Below, piece after piece: positions 25,712-38,130 of a DNA stretch of 64,000 bases. Origin of the DNA: Balanoglossus misakiensis. Taxonomy: Eukaryota; Hemichordata. The position numbers and the translations under genes were made by a program. Below the pieces are notes generated by a model, which worked only from the letters and a program-made list of their open reading frames with translations, did not search any database and was not told where the DNA came from. How positions within the stretch are numbered: position 1 is the first letter of the stretch; every line of letters begins with the position of its first letter. The stretch lies in NCBI GenBank assembly GCA_040954595.2, contig CM082576.2:13578001-13642000 (forward strand), written 5' to 3'.

Positions 25712-27959
25712 TCCATGGCAGTTTATTAACTCCAAAACGCAATATGCATAATTTGGTTCCAAAAGCCGCATTGTTCTTCATTCTTATATGTTGTATCATA
25801 AAATGAAACTGATGGCAAATTTTCATTTAGTAATGGTCATGAATGTTTTTTTTTACAATGTTTGACAGTTTGATTTAGAAAATTTTATTGTGACATTGCA
25901 AGATAGTATTGGTGCCTTTCTCTAAATAATTTCTGGTCACAGAATATTTTTAGAACATAGACTTTGTTGTATTTTCTGGTGAAATAACTTTGCCGGCTAT
26001 CTTACTTTATTGAGTTGATATAATGTATGGGAATGCATTGTGTTCATGATGTGACCGAGAGATTGAGGAACAAATTTTCAGAGATATATTCTTTTGATAC
26101 TGACTGAAACTTTAATAAAAATTTGTAGTAGTAATATGCAGTCATATACTTTAATAATAAAAATCCTAATTATGTCCCAGTGATGTATTTTGCACATCTT
26201 TGGTAAAAAATGATGAACTAAATTATAAGGTAACATTACATACAGGTAGTCTGTATTGTTTACTGTAGAATATTGTGAATCAAATGTTTAAATAAGGACA
26301 CATAGAATTCAAAGAATTGGTATGACAGTGTTATAATAATTTATTTCTGTATTGTAGAAATCTACCACATATGTAGTAAAGTGTATTTTGCCAATTGTAA
26401 GCTGGTATTTTTATCATTTTAATATCCGCTGGAAAAAAAGAGCCCATCGTCGATCAGGTGAAATTGCTTGATTTTTGTGTGAAACAAGAAAGAGAGCAGA
26501 GAACAGGTCAATTGTCTTGACACGCTGCAAGGATATATGTGAAGTGGTTTTTCTGATTTGTCTCACAGATTCGCCAAGAAAATGAAATGTACATGTGCAT
26601 TGATGACGTTCTCCAAGGAATAAGACCACCGCGTCATAATCTGTTCACATCACTGCCGACGGAAATCTCCCTTGTCCTCTCTCGCGCAGAGGAGAGAGAG
26701 AGAAAAAAAAGAACTGCCTTCACTTGTTAGAACGTATATTTCCTATTAACACAAGACTGGCAAGTAGCATTCCTAACGGATCTACCGCTTCGGCTATTCC
26801 CATCGTGTCTGTCAATATGATTTTTTTTTTCTCAATTGACAATGATGACAACCTTTCCGGTTATCAGAGCCACTCGGAATTCACTCTTTGTTTCTCCATC
26901 AAAGGCGAGACAGAATTGCGGTCCTCCCAGCCGAGCGCGGTTTCCAATTGACTCTTCTTTTTTTCAAAATGCGCCGGTTAAAAAACCAAATAAAAAATTC
27001 CTGACGGGAGATTATCAGTCAGTGAATTCAAAGTTATTCCGGTGCGGTGTCGGGTGATCTCTTGTAGTGGGCTTTCTTTCCACTCGGAAGACAAACTGAG
27101 GATAGACTCATTGATTATGGATCGTCTTATTTTTGCTGCAATGCAATTTCTAATCATTAGTTGAAACGCCATTGACAGCCATAGTTTGAGTTGCCTTTGT
27201 GTTGGGATCTGATTTCCATGGGAGCCGGCGTGGATGGCACTTCTGAGTCAAAGCCCTCTGTTTATCATTGTTACGCGCGCAAGAGAGGACTTGTGTGCCA
27301 ATCAGAATATGATATCTCTGAAAGGGAAGAGCTCGCCAAAGTTAGCGATCTGGAATCTGCTGAATTGTAAATTACCCCTACAATCCCGTTCAGACTTCAT
27401 TCAACGGGGACTTTCTAGCATCGGAATTATCAGCTTCTCATTTCATAATTGGGAGGGCATTAAATTTGATTTCTTAAACTCGTCAAAGAAAAAATGTGTC
27501 AGTCTGCATGATAATTAAGCGTCTTCAGTTTCGTGTTCACTTTGTTTCGTCTATACCTGAGATGGAGATCACCGGAAGATTGGCAAATTGCACTTTGCAT
27601 CAAAAAGGGGCTGCGACTGATTGTCTGTCGTACGGAAGAGGAGAATGATATTCCGCGTGTGTGTGTGTGTGCCGTCATCCTCGTTGTGAAGATCAGTCAC
27701 TATCAATATATTGCAGTCACACACTATTCAAATAAGTACGTCTAATTTGTAATTTTATAACCGCTTTACCGTCAGCTTGTATCGGTCGCAGACTACTGAT
27801 GTGATGGACGTGTTGAGGTTTTTATCAATCGTACGCGAATTAGTATGCATCAGATATCGGCTATTCCCTGCCCCTCTTTAAAATGTACAAGTTTAAACGC
27901 AGACAGACAGAAATTACTATGGATGCATGCGGGCGCGTAGGGTCGCCCAAACTTATTTT
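25712..27959. other. AT-rich, gene-poor stretch
   Basis: Nothing beyond simple-sequence tracts such as GA repeats near 26690 and (GT)n near 27657-27672. Confidence 0.5.
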
Positions 27960-28560
27960 AACCCTTTCCAATTAGCATAAGTGATTACGGTGATTGTAAT
28001 AATTAAATTCAGAGTAATCGCGATGCTTATTGCATCTGCTGTATAACGCTGGATCGTATTTTGCGTGCAGCTCGGGACAGGCCGGCTGCACCGGCGGGCG
28101 CAGCTAGAGCGCAGCCTGCCGGCCCCTAAGGCTCAAATAATGAAAAATTAGTAAAATTGAGAATTAGGGACAATTTTGGAAGCTATCTGGCGGAGTAATC
28201 AGTGCTTGAGTGGCCCACTATTAGGTTTGTCTAATGATTCAGAAGTGATGACAATGTCGGCTGCGAGTGGCCCTAAGGCGGATTTATATTGAAATGCACG
28301 CCAAATGGGGGATGCGCCGCAGTACCTCAGGTGTATGCTTGGCCAACATGTCACTTAGACATGTTAACTCAAGCTCAGATTTTGTCAGTTCATCTGCATG
28401 CTTCCCTAAACCGCTGAGCAAATCAGAGCGTGAAGTGCAAATTTCACATTTGCCGAGCGCACTAAGCTGCTGTGTCAGCCGAAGCAATTGCTGTCAAGAT
28501 TAGAATAATCAAATATGGTTAGGGCCAGAGCTCTGCTCTTTGATAGCAGCCATTAAACAT
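27960..28560. other. Complex non-repetitive block, candidate conserved noncoding element
   Basis: The block has no simple repeats and is open in several frames on both strands (28267-28503 plus, 28284-28487 minus), but neither peptide resembles a known protein. It holds AGTGATTACGG, many TAAT cores, and a spaced pair of CATG palindromes near 28345-28370 (AACATGTC...GACATGTT) that approximates two p53-family half-sites. By texture it looks regulatory. That is inference. Confidence 0.25.
28080..28124. repeat. GC-rich hairpin
   Basis: GGCCGGCTGC at the left pairs with GCAGCCTGCCGGCC at the right (28111-28124), with a 4-base bulge. The loop is itself GC-rich (CACCGGCGGGC). It stands out sharply from the AT-rich DNA on both sides and opens the motif-rich block to its right. 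Confidence 0.55.
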
Positions 28561-30684
28561 TATCATTTTCTCCCCGTGGTATCAACTTTTGCTGCCGGTT
28601 GTGGCTGAGTCATTTTTTTTTCTCTCAACAGTCTCAGAAGCGGAGATTGTTAACATGATCCAATTTCCTTGACTTGGTATTTTAATTTTTAAAATCCATG
28701 CTGATTTTGTGGTTTTAATTCTTTGCTTTGTACACATTATAAGTCGCATCATTCAGACGCCCTTTTTTTTCCTCTCCGACAAGCTGCTATGTCGTAGTAA
28801 AGTTGTAGAAAATCGATCAAATGGATTTTGTGTTATTTTGATTGGAATGTACTGATGTGTATAGGTATGCAATCAAGGCATTCTTGCACGCCCAGATGTT
28901 AACTTCAGATGCGCTTGCGAAAAGACTGACGACGCGAACATACTTGGGCAGCACCTGGTTCGGTGGTCTTCTCGTGTACGGTCTGTCCAGTAATGATACC
29001 CCCGCTGCTGCGGTGTGTCATTCGCGACTGTCTCAACATCCAACATCCCCTCAGGAGTTCCCAGTGTAGGGTGACACTTACCAGAGAGCTCCGGCAAACA
29101 GAAAAAGAATGTGCATAGCTCCCGCCACTCCAAGAGTGGACTGATTAACGCTCATTAGTAGCCGGAGAAAAAACGTGTTCAAATCAAGAGAACCGGGGCG
29201 ATTGTGCACTCGGCCAGAAAATTAAAGCGTTTACAGAGAGAGCGCGGTTTAGACACACACAGATAGCCCGGGTAAAAAAAATTAATGGTGCACATCAGTT
29301 TCGGCTAGACTAGCTCGTCTCTAATGAAAGTGTAGCCGGGGCGCGAGGCTTTAGGACCGCGCCGGCCACTCAGCATTACTTCACTTAATGGCCTATTCAA
29401 CGCAATCAGACAAACTCCAAAACTGCATTAAAAACACACGGGCAAATTGAGGCGGTGTGGAGATGCGTGGAATTTTGTCCGTTTATTTTTCGGCGTTTCC
29501 GTCTCCTTTTGTGCCATTAGGGTCGCGAGAAATGATAGTCATTGATGTGATCAGTAGCCGGGGCCATGCCTGCCAAATTAGTGTTTTCTCTCTTGATTTC
29601 TCAGAGGCGATGATCGGATGAGCACGCTCGACAAATAATATATCGCGCGCCCATGCCTCATTACGGCTACCTTCTCACAAACTTTGTTCTGCTTGTTTAT
29701 TATTACTTAGGGGCTGGACATGCACTCCGAAAGATGCGGTGCGGAAAACTGGTCGGCAGCATTGTTTTTTCGAATGCACAAAGAGAAGACAGAACTGTCA
29801 GTGTGGTCGCTGCATGAGGAGATTATTGATTCCAGACGCAAGGACACGGCCGGCGCTATGGGAGGATGTCTCACTTTAAAAAGACACCCAGGGAAAAATT
29901 CCGATCTCTGAAGGTGGGTCTGACCAATCTCCCCCGACGTGGGCAGGGTCTTCCCTTATTCTCGCGGTGCGGCGTCGGTATCAAAAAAAAAAGAAGGCGG
30001 GATGAAGTCTCGTCCGAGGCGGGGAAAAACAGGTGTGGGGGGAGAGTGGCGCACGGCCCATCCCACGAAATTGAAGCCAATCACGGCCCCATTTAAAGGT
30101 CACTAAACACGCCACGGGTTGATGGCGAGGGACTCCACCCACTGCATTGAGGGTTACAACTTGTACATTAGCTATCAATTGCCCCCGATCACTTAAGTTA
30201 GTAATCCTTCATCATTGTCATACAATATCGAATGAGGGGGAGGGAGTTGCTCAGAAAATGCCCCGATTGTCGTGGATTGCTTCAACCTTGCCTGGAATAA
30301 AAAAAAAAGAAATACGAAGAAAGCCTGGTGTGCTTTGTGGCATGGCAAAGAATCTCTCCTCGGGGGCATGCCGGCAAGAAAAAAACGAGAAATCTGAATG
30401 ATGGGGGGATGGATCAACACATCTGCCTTGCTTGGAATCTTTTGAAGAGCTTTACATTCCACGCACTTGTTCCGGCAAACACGAGGTGAAGACAGGAGAG
30501 AAAAGCTGCGAAATCTTCGGTGGTAGCCAGCTTTTTATTGTGTGTCATTGAAAGGCACTCGAGAGTTGTTTACTTAAGCAGACATTTACACCCGAACCCA
30601 GTGAAACAGACACTTGAAAAGACGGGTAACCTCCCCGGAAATTAAGAAGCCATTGACACCTGCGTCTGTGACAAACAGCCGGGC

Positions 30685-30740
30685 ATTAGGGTGCTAATTA
30701 GAAATTAATATAAACAACAAACATTGTGGGGAGGTGAAAG
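30685..30740. promoter_or_regulatory. Candidate enhancer core: homeodomain plus forkhead/SOX motifs
   Basis: In about 55 bases there are GGGCATTAGG, GCTAATTAG and AAATTAAT (homeodomain cores), ATAAACAACA (forkhead-like) and ACATTGTG (SOX-like), all in complex, non-repetitive sequence. Such packing resembles conserved developmental enhancers, but conservation has not been tested. Confidence 0.3.
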
Positions 30741-33078
30741 GGGAAAGGTGTTGTTTTCTTTTAAAGTGAACAAGGCCTCATTAAAGCTGGCCTCTTTTGT
30801 CTTAGGGGCTTAGAAAGCCAGAGACTTTTTTTAAATCAGTATGTACAGAATATATCGGCACTGAAATGGAAAGTTGCTGTGTGAAGTCATTCGATGGAAG
30901 GCGGCGTTGTTCCAACTGCGAGCCAAGTGTCTGTCATGTTGAGCGTGTGCCCACTTACTGCAATTAAATTTTCCGTAAGAACTTGTGACACTGCGCGATT
31001 TTGAGTTCATGTCCAGCCTAGCATTGTTAAGTAAAATGCAGAAGGGGGACGGGGGAAAATGCGCTTAGAATCAGCAAACGACTCCGCGTCACTGTTGAAA
31101 CTTTGATGCGAGTCTGTAATGTCTTCATGAATTATTGTTCAGTGGTAGTAATACTGATGAATAGTTAATGAGCAGTGGATTTTGATTCTCGCTTGCGAGA
31201 CCTCATATCGAAGGCAGACTGGCAGCTCCCAAATGAAATGCCAACAGATTAATAACATTCCAATCGCTTCTGTGGTGTTGATATTACTAATCGTGGTATT
31301 CTAATAGACTATCACTAATAGGGTGAATCTTCTTAAAATCAGAGTGTAGTCGTCATCAACGACAGAAAATATGGAACTTAATGTGCTGTAATGGGACACT
31401 TAGTATTAATGAGATAAACTAAAATTAGAGATTTTTTTGAAAATGGAACTTATGCTGACTGCTGAATTTCAATTTTGATGCTCATCCAATTTCCCCAGAA
31501 TTCCTATCAAACTATTGAAGATCAAAGAATACTTGGATTGTCCAACTTAAAATCAAGGGCTATTTTAAAAAGTAAGAAATTTTTTTTCGCCAAATGTTTA
31601 TAATCATCCACTTATAAATTGACATTTTTGTCTCACTGTATAAAAATGTCCTCAAACCTTGCTAACCTTGCTAAATTTGACAAATTAATTAATATGTAGA
31701 AATAACGTATAATATATTGGCTGTCGTTGCTCTTACAATTGATTAATTGGTTTTATTTGTGTAGAAAGACAATCGGCGGTGTGAAATTGCCCTGGCATCA
31801 AAAGGACAATTGAAAGTTTAATGTTGCTAATGACTGGGCCTATTGGATATCCATTTGTGGTGCTTGTGTTGGAAGCCGCAGCTCGTAAATTCTCTCCTGC
31901 TATCGCCTACACAGGAAGTACTTTCATTGATGACTGAATCGCTCCCTTCTGTTAATTCCACACTTTTTTTTTTCAAAATCGCCCAAGGAGGAAACGGTTT
32001 TATTTTCGCGGCAGCGGTGGTTTCTCTTTGACGGTGGTTTTCGGAAGCTTGTCTTTTGGCTCAAGGAGGGCGAGTGTGATTTTTTTTTTGTATCTTTTTC
32101 AAGGTGGCAAATTAAACATGGCCGTGTCAAGAAGTTGCGCTGTCTGGAGACAAGTGGGCTAGGTGAATGTTGTATTTTGTCAGCTGTGACCAATACGCAT
32201 TGCACGGTGGCTGCGAGCGTCAATAAGGCGACAATGGCGCAGGTAACAGGCTTAGCTGTACAAGTAGAAACTTCGCAAATCCCCAAGACAAACTCTCCCT
32301 TTTGTATTGTGTGTCCGTTTGCTAATTACTAGGTGCAACAGAGTTGACAGAAACGTTTTTGCCGTGTATCTCTTGCTAATTACACCTTCTGGGGTAAAAA
32401 GTCAGACGGAAGGAGAAAAGAAAAGGGCGGTCGGTTGTTCAGTCGTGGTGATACGGTAACCATTTCTGGAAGCAGGCAGCTGGTCCCAATGCACCCCGAA
32501 TGGTCAAATGTGGCAATGGAGACTGTGGTAAACAACAGGCAGATATCAAGATAGAGATGCATAGAGTACAAGGGGTACAGAGAGTCTGAATTGATAGAGA
32601 GAGAGAGAAAAAACTGGCTAACTAATAGCTTTAGTCTTTGCGATGTGTGTGCCTAGCTAGATTGCTACTGGGGTACTTATGTCCGTCCTGCAGTGATTTT
32701 GTTATGGAGATGAAAGACGTCAATGGCCAGCTTGTTAGCTCAAATGATGTATTTAGGAGTCCACTTACTCAAGATGAATTTTTCATTGACTGATGACTCC
32801 ACCGTGTCTAGCCTGTATTGTCTCTATTTTGCATTGTGCCCGGGTCTTGCCCGTCAAGCTGTGTGTATCTATATCCGCCAAAGACAACAATGCGCAAAAG
32901 AGAGGCAAGTCAACGCCATCTAAGTAAAAGGTCCTTGTCAACCAGAAATAATTGCCTCATTGTACGGCCCAAGTACTTCTATTCCCCGATAATTTTTTTT
33001 TCCGGGGCTTGTATTTACAGAATTTACCCCCGAGTATGTTGACGTTGCTGGCCACAAGTGATGGGACTGCCGACACAA

Positions 33079-33130
33079 TGGTCAAGTGGACGGTCCGTTC
33101 TTTTTTTTTTTTAGAGTGGCCACTTGACCA
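33079..33130. promoter_or_regulatory. Inverted pair of NK2-class homeodomain sites
   Basis: TGGTCAAGTGG at 33079-33089 is matched by its exact reverse complement CCACTTGACCA at 33120-33130. The core TCAAGTGG/CCACTTGA is the known high-affinity site of NK2-class homeodomain proteins. The two 11-base arms are separated by 30 bases including a poly-T run. It could be a paired binding site or a fortuitous hairpin; the motif match is exact and the function is inferred. Confidence 0.4.
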
Positions 33131-34500
33131 GGAGTACTCGAAGGGATGTTTTGCGACTGGACAGTCAGTGGAATCATCGCCCGGTGTACTTTTTGCGCCG
33201 AGATCGGCTCCCTAATCCTATTATACGTGCCTTTTATCCGGTGGGCTGAATACAGGCGCCAAAGACAATATGCATTACAAACGCGCTGAATCTCCGGCAG
33301 CAGCGCCGTGTGCAGTAAACTACACCCCACCAGTGACAATGCCATCATTAGGGATAGGTCTTGTATTATGACAAGCCCCTTTGAGGAGTAATTATGTTTT
33401 GTGGGGGTATAGATCGCTCCTTGTATAAACGGAGACTTATGTGCAAGAATTCATCCACCTCAAATCTACCGGCAAGTCACAATGCCCCGGCATTCAGTCG
33501 TTATTACCGGAGCAAAGAAAAAATGACAGATTGGCTGCAATAGATAAGGCTTAGTGCTCATTACGGCCAATAGAAATGGCCCACTGCCAATTATGCTGCC
33601 TTTTGGAAGATTTTGCAGATATCTAGCTTTCGAGTCTCACAAATAAAGGTGACTGCAACTTGCAGTTAACCCACCTACACCGTGCACGTCCACCAATGTG
33701 AGTGCCTGTCTCTGTCTCTCTCACTCTACTCAACTGCTCTGGTAGCTAGTAGTAGCCCTAATTATCGATGATTAGTCACTTGATGGTAGGGCCAACCCAG
33801 CTGAAAGAAATCTAAAGAGAATCAGTCCATCAACTAAATCACTCTATACATTGACAAAACGGAGGATCAATACTCGGGGCCCGGTGTCGCTCCAGCTTGC
33901 ATGCCAGACTTCAAAAAAGCGCATTCACCGTCAGGGAAGCAGCAGAACTGATCGTTAGTGCGCAAGTTTATCTGCGCGGGGAGAACGTCGCAGTAATTGC
34001 CGTTTTCTCTCGTTTGCAATTGTACGGTCGAGCGTATATATTTAACGGGGAAGGGTGTTTGAACAGAGCGTCTACCCAATTAACTCGTACACGTGTAAGT
34101 TCACGATCAAGGGCAGACTTCGCGGGAGACTAGTCGTCTGCTAGTCAGTGACCCCGTTTTTACCTTTTCTCGAGAACGACGATAAATATTGTAATTTGGG
34201 AGTCTCCGGGTGTGTGTCTTTATTTACCATTGCTATGCGAAAATTTTGTCGTTCTTTTTTTTTTTTATATATATATATATACATACACACGGCAGCTGGC
34301 TGGGGAGCAATTTCGCATTATAGCCACCACAATGGGAAATTAGTGTCTCGATTATTTCGTGAAAGCCGTACATTCAAGTGTCTGTCAGTTGATGTGATTG
34401 TGTGGCTTAAAAGCAAATGTCAGAGAACATGATTTGCGCAAGAGGATCCCGCTGAATGAATTTCTCATCAAGTGAGCATTAAAATTGCAGTCAATTTAAA

Positions 34501-34544
34501 TGATTGACAGGTGAAGCCAAAGGGAAACGCTGACATTCCTGTCA
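34501..34544. promoter_or_regulatory. TALE homeodomain site cluster (PBX/PREP plus MEIS)
   Basis: TGATTGACAG at 34501-34510 is an exact match to the PBX-PREP/MEIS composite site. TGACA at 34531 and CTGTCA at 34539-34544 are further MEIS-type cores, and ATAATTATGCA follows at about 34556. Together they look like an enhancer responsive to TALE/HOX factors. No target gene can be named beyond the one at 60.9 kb. Confidence 0.4.
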
Positions 34545-37124
34545 GCTGATGATACATAATTATGCAGGAGGGCTCGCGCATTATTATTCATATTTTATTC
34601 CGGTGTCAGGGCATGCAGCAGGATAGCGAAGTCTTTTGCAGATTTTGCAGTTATCTGCGTGGTTGATACCCCTCCTCGCATCTGCAGTACGTACTTCGCG
34701 ATTCCGCGCAAACATTTTGCACTCGCAGAAAGTGATCAGCCTCTTGCGTAGTTCCAATGTTAGTATACACACACAGCACAAAACAACTTTTCAGTTCCCC
34801 ACACTGACTTTGGTACTTCTATCAATGTCACTTATGGCTCGCCCGCTCTATAGTCAAGTTTGTTGCCAAAATACCTGCCGCAACCAGAGACGATGCGGTC
34901 AGCACACCGACACCAATCTGACACAAGTAATTATTGTTCGGTTGTTCGCCAGGTCTCATTGACCGGGCTCCTTTGTTTCATTATCTGGGTATTATTATTA
35001 TTATTTGTTCTTTCTGTGAATGCCTTCTCAGCCAGCGGTCCAGGGCAGCGCGCGGGCCTCGCATTCTGGTTGTGTGGTCATCAGGAATCCCGTCTCAATG
35101 TTCCCTCCAAATACTTGTATACAACGGCCCGCCATGTGGTCCTCACCTTCACAATCGCCCGCACGCAATTATCGGTGTAGATGCCGGAGAGTCCGCAATA
35201 GAAGCGGCCGGTGAAAAGATCCCCCGGTGCCCGTGAGAGAAAGGCGCTTTGTCCCCTCACAGCGAGCGGTTTCGGCAGCGGCCATTGTGTCCGCACGGTG
35301 GGGGTTGCCAGTGTTGAGGGTCTCTCTCTGGGTTGTGATGAAACTCACATTGATTGTGAGGTGTTCACAGAACTCGACTATATATAGAGACACCACAATA
35401 GTCATCAGTCCCATTTCCTTAACGCTCGATCACATTGCGGGCCTGCAAGTATTTCTCTCCCCTCCCGTCTAAAAAACAGGTGCTGATGACAGATGACAGG
35501 TACGGTCAATTGTCGAGGACAACACCAGTTGTATATTCATCCATAAACCTGATAGATTCTTCAAAAGAAGTCCTTGTAGGTGTGAAGAGACTAGTGTAAT
35601 TGTACTCCATATGTTGCTCCTATCATAAAACATTCAGACCAATTGTGCTACCGGTATAAAAGGGTCTTTTTTTCTCCTTTTTATAAGTCTTCCCAGTTTC
35701 ATCAAATTATTATGAGTGCATTTTTTATGGCAGGTTTTTAAAATCTTATTTGATTTGCTTCCTTCTGAGGGAGAAGTCAAACTAGTACCTGAATAAAATT
35801 AAAAAAAAACAGATTACGGCACAATTTGCTTTTGAACTTAGCTCAATGCTTCCTGGTATACTGGTTTAATTTCGGTGACTCTGTCCTTTGTAACTGCCCT
35901 CTGTCAATTTTAATTAATGTTTTCAAAGGAAATAAGTAAGTAGTATTTTAATTTAGTTGCAGGAAATTTATCAAATAATTATGGAATTTTAAAGCTCTGT
36001 TATAATTAAAGTGCATAACAGAGAAATTTGCGAAGTTCAGCTCGTTATTTCTGTGGGGAAAAAAGTGGCGATCCGTCAATGACTGTTATGTGTTTTGTGG
36101 CCAGACAGGAGAGATAGGAAAGTGATGGGCTGTTGGGAAATAAAAGAACATTCAAAAAGAGCGGGAAATGATGGTTGATTGGATAGAGATGGTGAGACAT
36201 CAAATGAAATAGTAAAATATTATGAATGATAATGCTGAAACTATATGCCATTGTCTGGATTAGATTTAAATGGCCGACACCTCTCAGTACACATTCATTG
36301 CATTTCATTCTTGAAAATCAAGATAAGGCCCTATTAAATTGTAAAGTGTGGAATAAAGCCTCAACAACTCAACCATAATAATAGAAATCATCACAGCCCA
36401 AGGCAAAAAATTCCTTCAATGTAGGATGGCTGCATTATTCATGATAACTGTTCAGGGCTTAAAAGTGCACAGCGCTGCGTCTAGTCAAGCGCCATCCTCT
36501 GTGAGATTTCCATTTGATTCTCGTCCTTACTTTAGCGTGTTGTTCTCTGTCCAGCAAAGTCCAGTATTTTCTCAGATTGAAAGCCAGAAATTAAAACGTC
36601 ACATATTTTCACATTGACAAGTTTGTAAGTGACATCTTAATTTCCAATGTTGAAGTAGATCATACAATCATGTGTTTGATTTGTATCAAAAAATGAATTT
36701 CTGAAATTTGTATTTAGTTGGAAATGACATTTCAGAGAAGTGGAGTATATTTTTAAATAATTTGGAGAAAAAATGTAGTGTGAAAAATCAGATGAGCAGA
36801 TTAGTGGTGAATCTTGAAAGTATTAGATGGTGTGGGAAATTAAATGCTTGGAATATTATAGAGACAGACAGAGAGACATTGGCACGGAGAGACAGACTGA
36901 CAGAAAGATAGTTTTATGAAACCGATCCCACCAGCAATCATGCAGAAAGTACACATTTGGCTAAATAATGGCTGACAGTTGAGTGTGTTGAAAACATAAT
37001 AATTTAGAGGCAGATCCCTCGATTCAACATAGCGTAAAATGAATAATGGCACCCAGGAGGGGGGGACCCACTCGGGAGACTTGTCATTCTACAAGAGAAA
37101 AGACACATCTACAAGAGTCACCTT

Positions 37125-37149
37125 GTCCTCTCTCTCTCTCTCTGTCTCC
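37125..37149. repeat. (TC)n microsatellite
   Basis: About nine TC units ending in TGTCTCC. Similar short TC/GA tracts occur at 7314-7331, 38879-38893, 51783-51809 and 63718-63736. Confidence 0.93.
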
Positions 37150-37350
37150 TTGTTCATTATCCAGAACGTCTCCGTTCGAGAAAAAAAAGATCCCCGAATG
37201 ATGTCACAGTGGAATACACGGCAATGTGAAGTGGGTGTAAGCAGGAAATTGTCCAGTGGCTTTTCCTCACCTTCAGCCGGCTCGCCCCCTTCGCCGTTTG
37301 CCAACCTGCCATATGGGTGATCCTCTGAAAATTGAAATGAGCCTACTGGG

Positions 37351-38121
37351 GGCTAGTTATACTTTGCGAAACAACGAAACAGCGAAACGAAACAGCGAAA
37401 CGACGAAACCATTATTAAAATAGGGGCCAGTCATCAAGACGGTGGCGTATGATTTTTTAAAAAGTTTCCAAAAAAGTTCCTGGTCTGCGGCCTGGTACTA
37501 GTGGTTGCGCGCCAAAAAAGAATCCCGCCCCAAAAGGTCAATGTACGAGTATATTCACAGGGCTAAGGATTAGTTGAAACAAAGCAGTAGTGTCCGTAAG
37601 CTTTCGAGGGTCAAACACTGATGGGGGGTAAGAGTAGTAGTTATATATAGAAACACATGTAACTCACACAACACAGTATCATTGTCGAAATTTCTTTATT
37701 ATCTTAATTGCAATTCATGCCTCCCCGCCTTGTGGTATTTAAGGAAATAGTGACAGTTGCTGCCGCATTTTGAGGTTTCGATCTTTTGTGGTTTCGTTGT
37801 GCGCGCGCGTATATTCACTGTGTATATGTAGCAGTTTGGCATGAATCGTTTGCGCGCACACGACGTCGACTCTACCACTACATAGTACCAGGCCGCAGAC
37901 CAGGAACTGGCGACCCGCCGTTTGTTTCCAACGTCAAATTTGATTCTAATGTTGAATTTCCGAGAACACAATTTATCTGACCTGTAGTTTTCTTGGCTCG
38001 CTTACGTTTTAATTTGGAAACTTTTAAAAAAATCATACGCCACCGTCTTGATGACTGGCCCCTATTTTAATAATGGTTTCGTCGTTTCGCTGTTTCGTTG
38101 TTTCGCAAAGTATAACTAGCC
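37351..38121. mobile_element. MULE-like non-autonomous transposon with 9-bp target duplication
   Basis: The 771-bp element has terminal inverted repeats of about 110-120 bases starting GGCTAGTTATACTTTGCG. It is flanked by a perfect 9-base duplication, CCTACTGGG, at 37342-37350 and 38122-38130. Each end has a run of GAAAC units, with about 14 extra bases in the left arm, that may be transposase-binding subterminal repeats. A second inverted pair lies inside (37475-37504 and 37875-37908). Long TIRs plus a 9-bp duplication are typical of Mutator-like elements. No transposase frame is present. Confidence 0.85.
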
Positions 38122-38130
38122 CCTACTGGG

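Larger units (their letters stand above)
28561..37341. other. Complex regulatory-looking block without genes
   Basis: Alternates AT-rich segments with CpG-rich ones (29150-29380, 34050-35300). The texture at about 29300-29680, 31070-31330, 33300-33660 and 34430-34650 is non-repetitive and rich in homeobox-type cores. Short frames throughout resemble no protein. The specific sites are listed separately. Confidence 0.4.
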
